NCBI GenBank assembly: GCA_001767575.1
Contig: MELI01000062.1
Coordinates: forward strand, 15,489 to 22,138
Reading direction: 5' to 3'
Length of the DNA: 6,650 bases
Origin: Candidatus Aquicultor primus
GTDB lineage: Bacteria; Actinomycetota; Aquicultoria; Aquicultorales; Aquicultoraceae
In this document: piece by piece, positions 5,467-6,650 of the stretch
How the letters are laid out: each line of letters begins with the position of its first letter
How positions within the stretch are numbered: the first letter of the stretch is position 1
Made by a program: the position numbers and the translations under genes
Notes under the pieces: generated by a model
What the model saw: the letters and a program-made list of their open reading frames with translations, nothing else
Told to the model about the DNA's origin: nothing
Database searches by the model: none

Positions 5467-6650
5467 CTACCGCTTAAGATTGACCAACTCTTGCAACATC
5501 TCGTCGGATGTACTAATGATTCGCGAGTTCGCCTGGAAGCCGCGCTGGGTGATAATCATGTTAGTAAACTCCCGTGAGAGATCGACATTTGACATCTCGA
5601 GTGCGCCGGAGACGAGCGTTCCGTTCGCACCGGTCGCCGGGACACCATATTGAAGCTCACCGGAGTTATTCGATTGCTTAAACGCGTTAGCGCCTGCTTT
5701 CAAAAGACCGGCCGGGTTGCCGAAAACGCCCAGCGCTATCCTTCCTAGTTCCTGGTTCATACCATTGGTGAAGGTGCCCGTAATTACGCCGTCGACTCCG
5801 ATGAAGAAGTTCTCAAGAACACCCATGGGGAAACCGTCTTGGTACTGTGCGGCAATGTCGGATTTATCAGACGCGAACTGGATGGAGCGTGCAAAATCCA
5901 GGGTGACATTGACCGGATCGGCTCCGTTTCCCGGATCGACCACAAGCGCTGGAATCGTTGAGGTTTCCGGGTCGATCACGATCTCGTTATCGATCGAGCC
6001 GTCGGCGTTGAATATGAGCGTTCCTGAGCCACCGCTGGTAATCCCTGTCGGCGCAACTGTCGTAATCGTATAGTTCCAGGTGTTTGCTGCAGCCTGTTTT
6101 TCAAAAGCAAACGTCAAGTTGTGCGCGGTGCCCTGGCTGTCGTAAACCTGAACCGTTGCATTCGCGATATATCCGGTAGCCTCATCCGCGTCCAAATTAC
6201 CGGTAAAAGTAACATTACTCGTACCTTTCGCCAACATCAACTGCCCCATCGGAATATTGATATGCGTCGGGCTCATGCTCGGGTCGATTACGCCAGGTTT
6301 CGCCGCGTTGTTGCCGGACTCCCAGCCCATGACATAGTAACCGGTCGCGGGGTCGACGAGGTCTTTCTTCAAGTTGACGTCGAACGCACCGACCCTACTG
6401 AATACCTTACCCTGCCCGGTGTCGAGGACAAAGAAGCCCTCTCCCTGGATGGCCAGGTCGGTTGACTTGCCCGTCGACTCGAGAGAGCCCTGGGTCATAA
6501 GCGTATCGACAGAGCGGACCATCATGCCAAGTCCGACCTGATGTGCGTTAGAGCCGCCGAGGCCTTCTGAAGGGGCACTTGCCGCTCTGGTCAACTCGTA
6601 GACCATATCCTGGAACGTAACACGGCTCGATTTGAAGCCGACTGTGTTGA
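5467..6650 (-). CDS. flgE: Flagellar hook protein FlgE (5' end outside window), 393 residues visible
   Basis: FlgE polymerises into the hook, the universal joint between rod and filament. The frame is open past ATG 6606 to the window edge and encodes NTVGFKSSRVTFQDM before it. This is the conserved N-terminal rod/hook motif, so the true start lies roughly 25-30 codons outside and 6606 is internal. Next come QGSLESTGKSTDLAIQGEGF, a hallmark of hook and rod proteins, a FlaE-type middle domain (VTFTGNLDADE, VQVYDSQGTAHNLTFAF), and the Flg_bbr C-terminal segment (LEMSNVDLSREFTNMIITQR, GFQANSRIISTSDEML). No cysteine is present, so spirochete-type lysinoalanine cross-linking is not expected. The stop is TAG 5469-5467, followed by an intrinsic terminator. 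The hook is therefore the last gene of an upstream transcript. Confidence 0.96.
   Translation of the reverse strand, partial: NTVGFKSSRVTFQDMVYELTRAASAPSEGLGGSNAHQVGLGMMVRSVDTLMTQGSLESTGKSTDLAIQGEGFFVLDTGQGKVFSRVGAFDVNLKKDLVDPATGYYVMGWESGNNAAKPGVIDPSMSPTHINIPMGQLMLAKGTSNVTFTGNLDADEATGYIANATVQVYDSQGTAHNLTFAFEKQAAANTWNYTITTVAPTGITSGGSGTLIFNADGSIDNEIVIDPETSTIPALVVDPGNGADPVNVTLDFARSIQFASDKSDIAAQYQDGFPMGVLENFFIGVDGVITGTFTNGMNQELGRIALGVFGNPAGLLKAGANAFKQSNNSGELQYGVPATGANGTLVSGALEMSNVDLSREFTNMIITQRGFQANSRIISTSDEMLQELVNLKR

Noticed and set aside
5467..6606. FlgE starting at ATG 6606
   Set aside because: The frame stays open to the window edge, and the upstream codons encode the conserved hook/rod N-terminal motif NTVGFKSS, so this ATG is internal.

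Overview
The window is a stretch of a bacterial flagellar operon read entirely from the minus strand. From right to left it holds flgE (hook, 5' end cut by the window edge), flbD/swrD, motA, motB, fliL, fliM and fliY. All seven are identifiable from their proteins. The order hook - flbD - stator - fliL - switch, a small FlbD/SwrD protein, and a FliY-type switch protein (CheC-like part fused to a FliN-type SpoA domain) instead of a short FliN together point to a Bacillota-like or deep-branching Actinomycetota-like motile bacterium. The base composition is moderate. The window alone does not allow a closer assignment.

Right part (5280-6650): flgE ends at 5467 and is followed by a strong intrinsic terminator (5390-5420). 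Directly behind it is a good sigma-28 (FliA/SigD) promoter, TAAG-N16-GCCGATAA, so flbD and the genes after it can be transcribed as a separate late-class flagellar unit.

Middle part (677-5279): flbD-motA-motB-fliL-fliM-fliY is tightly packed. Gaps are 13-32 bp, and motB starts 41 bp inside motA. MotA and MotB form the stator, FliL is its accessory ring protein, and FliM and FliY form the C-ring switch that receives CheY-P. FlbD/SwrD is linked in Bacillus to stator power. Three details stand out. MotA/MotB carry residues more like Na+-type (PomA/MotP-like) stators. MotB has Cys where the OmpA-like peptidoglycan-binding Asp normally sits. FliY has lost the Asn of both CheC-type phosphatase signatures and lacks an N-terminal CheY-P-binding peptide.

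Left part (1-676): the operon does not continue into the usual cheY/fliO/fliP genes. About 600 bp carry no recognisable conserved gene. I see a second, weaker sigma-28-like promoter just past fliY, a possible 34-residue single-pass membrane protein (278-382), a sigma-70-type promoter (157-185), and the first 26 codons of an unidentified protein with an N-terminal membrane segment (78 to the window edge).
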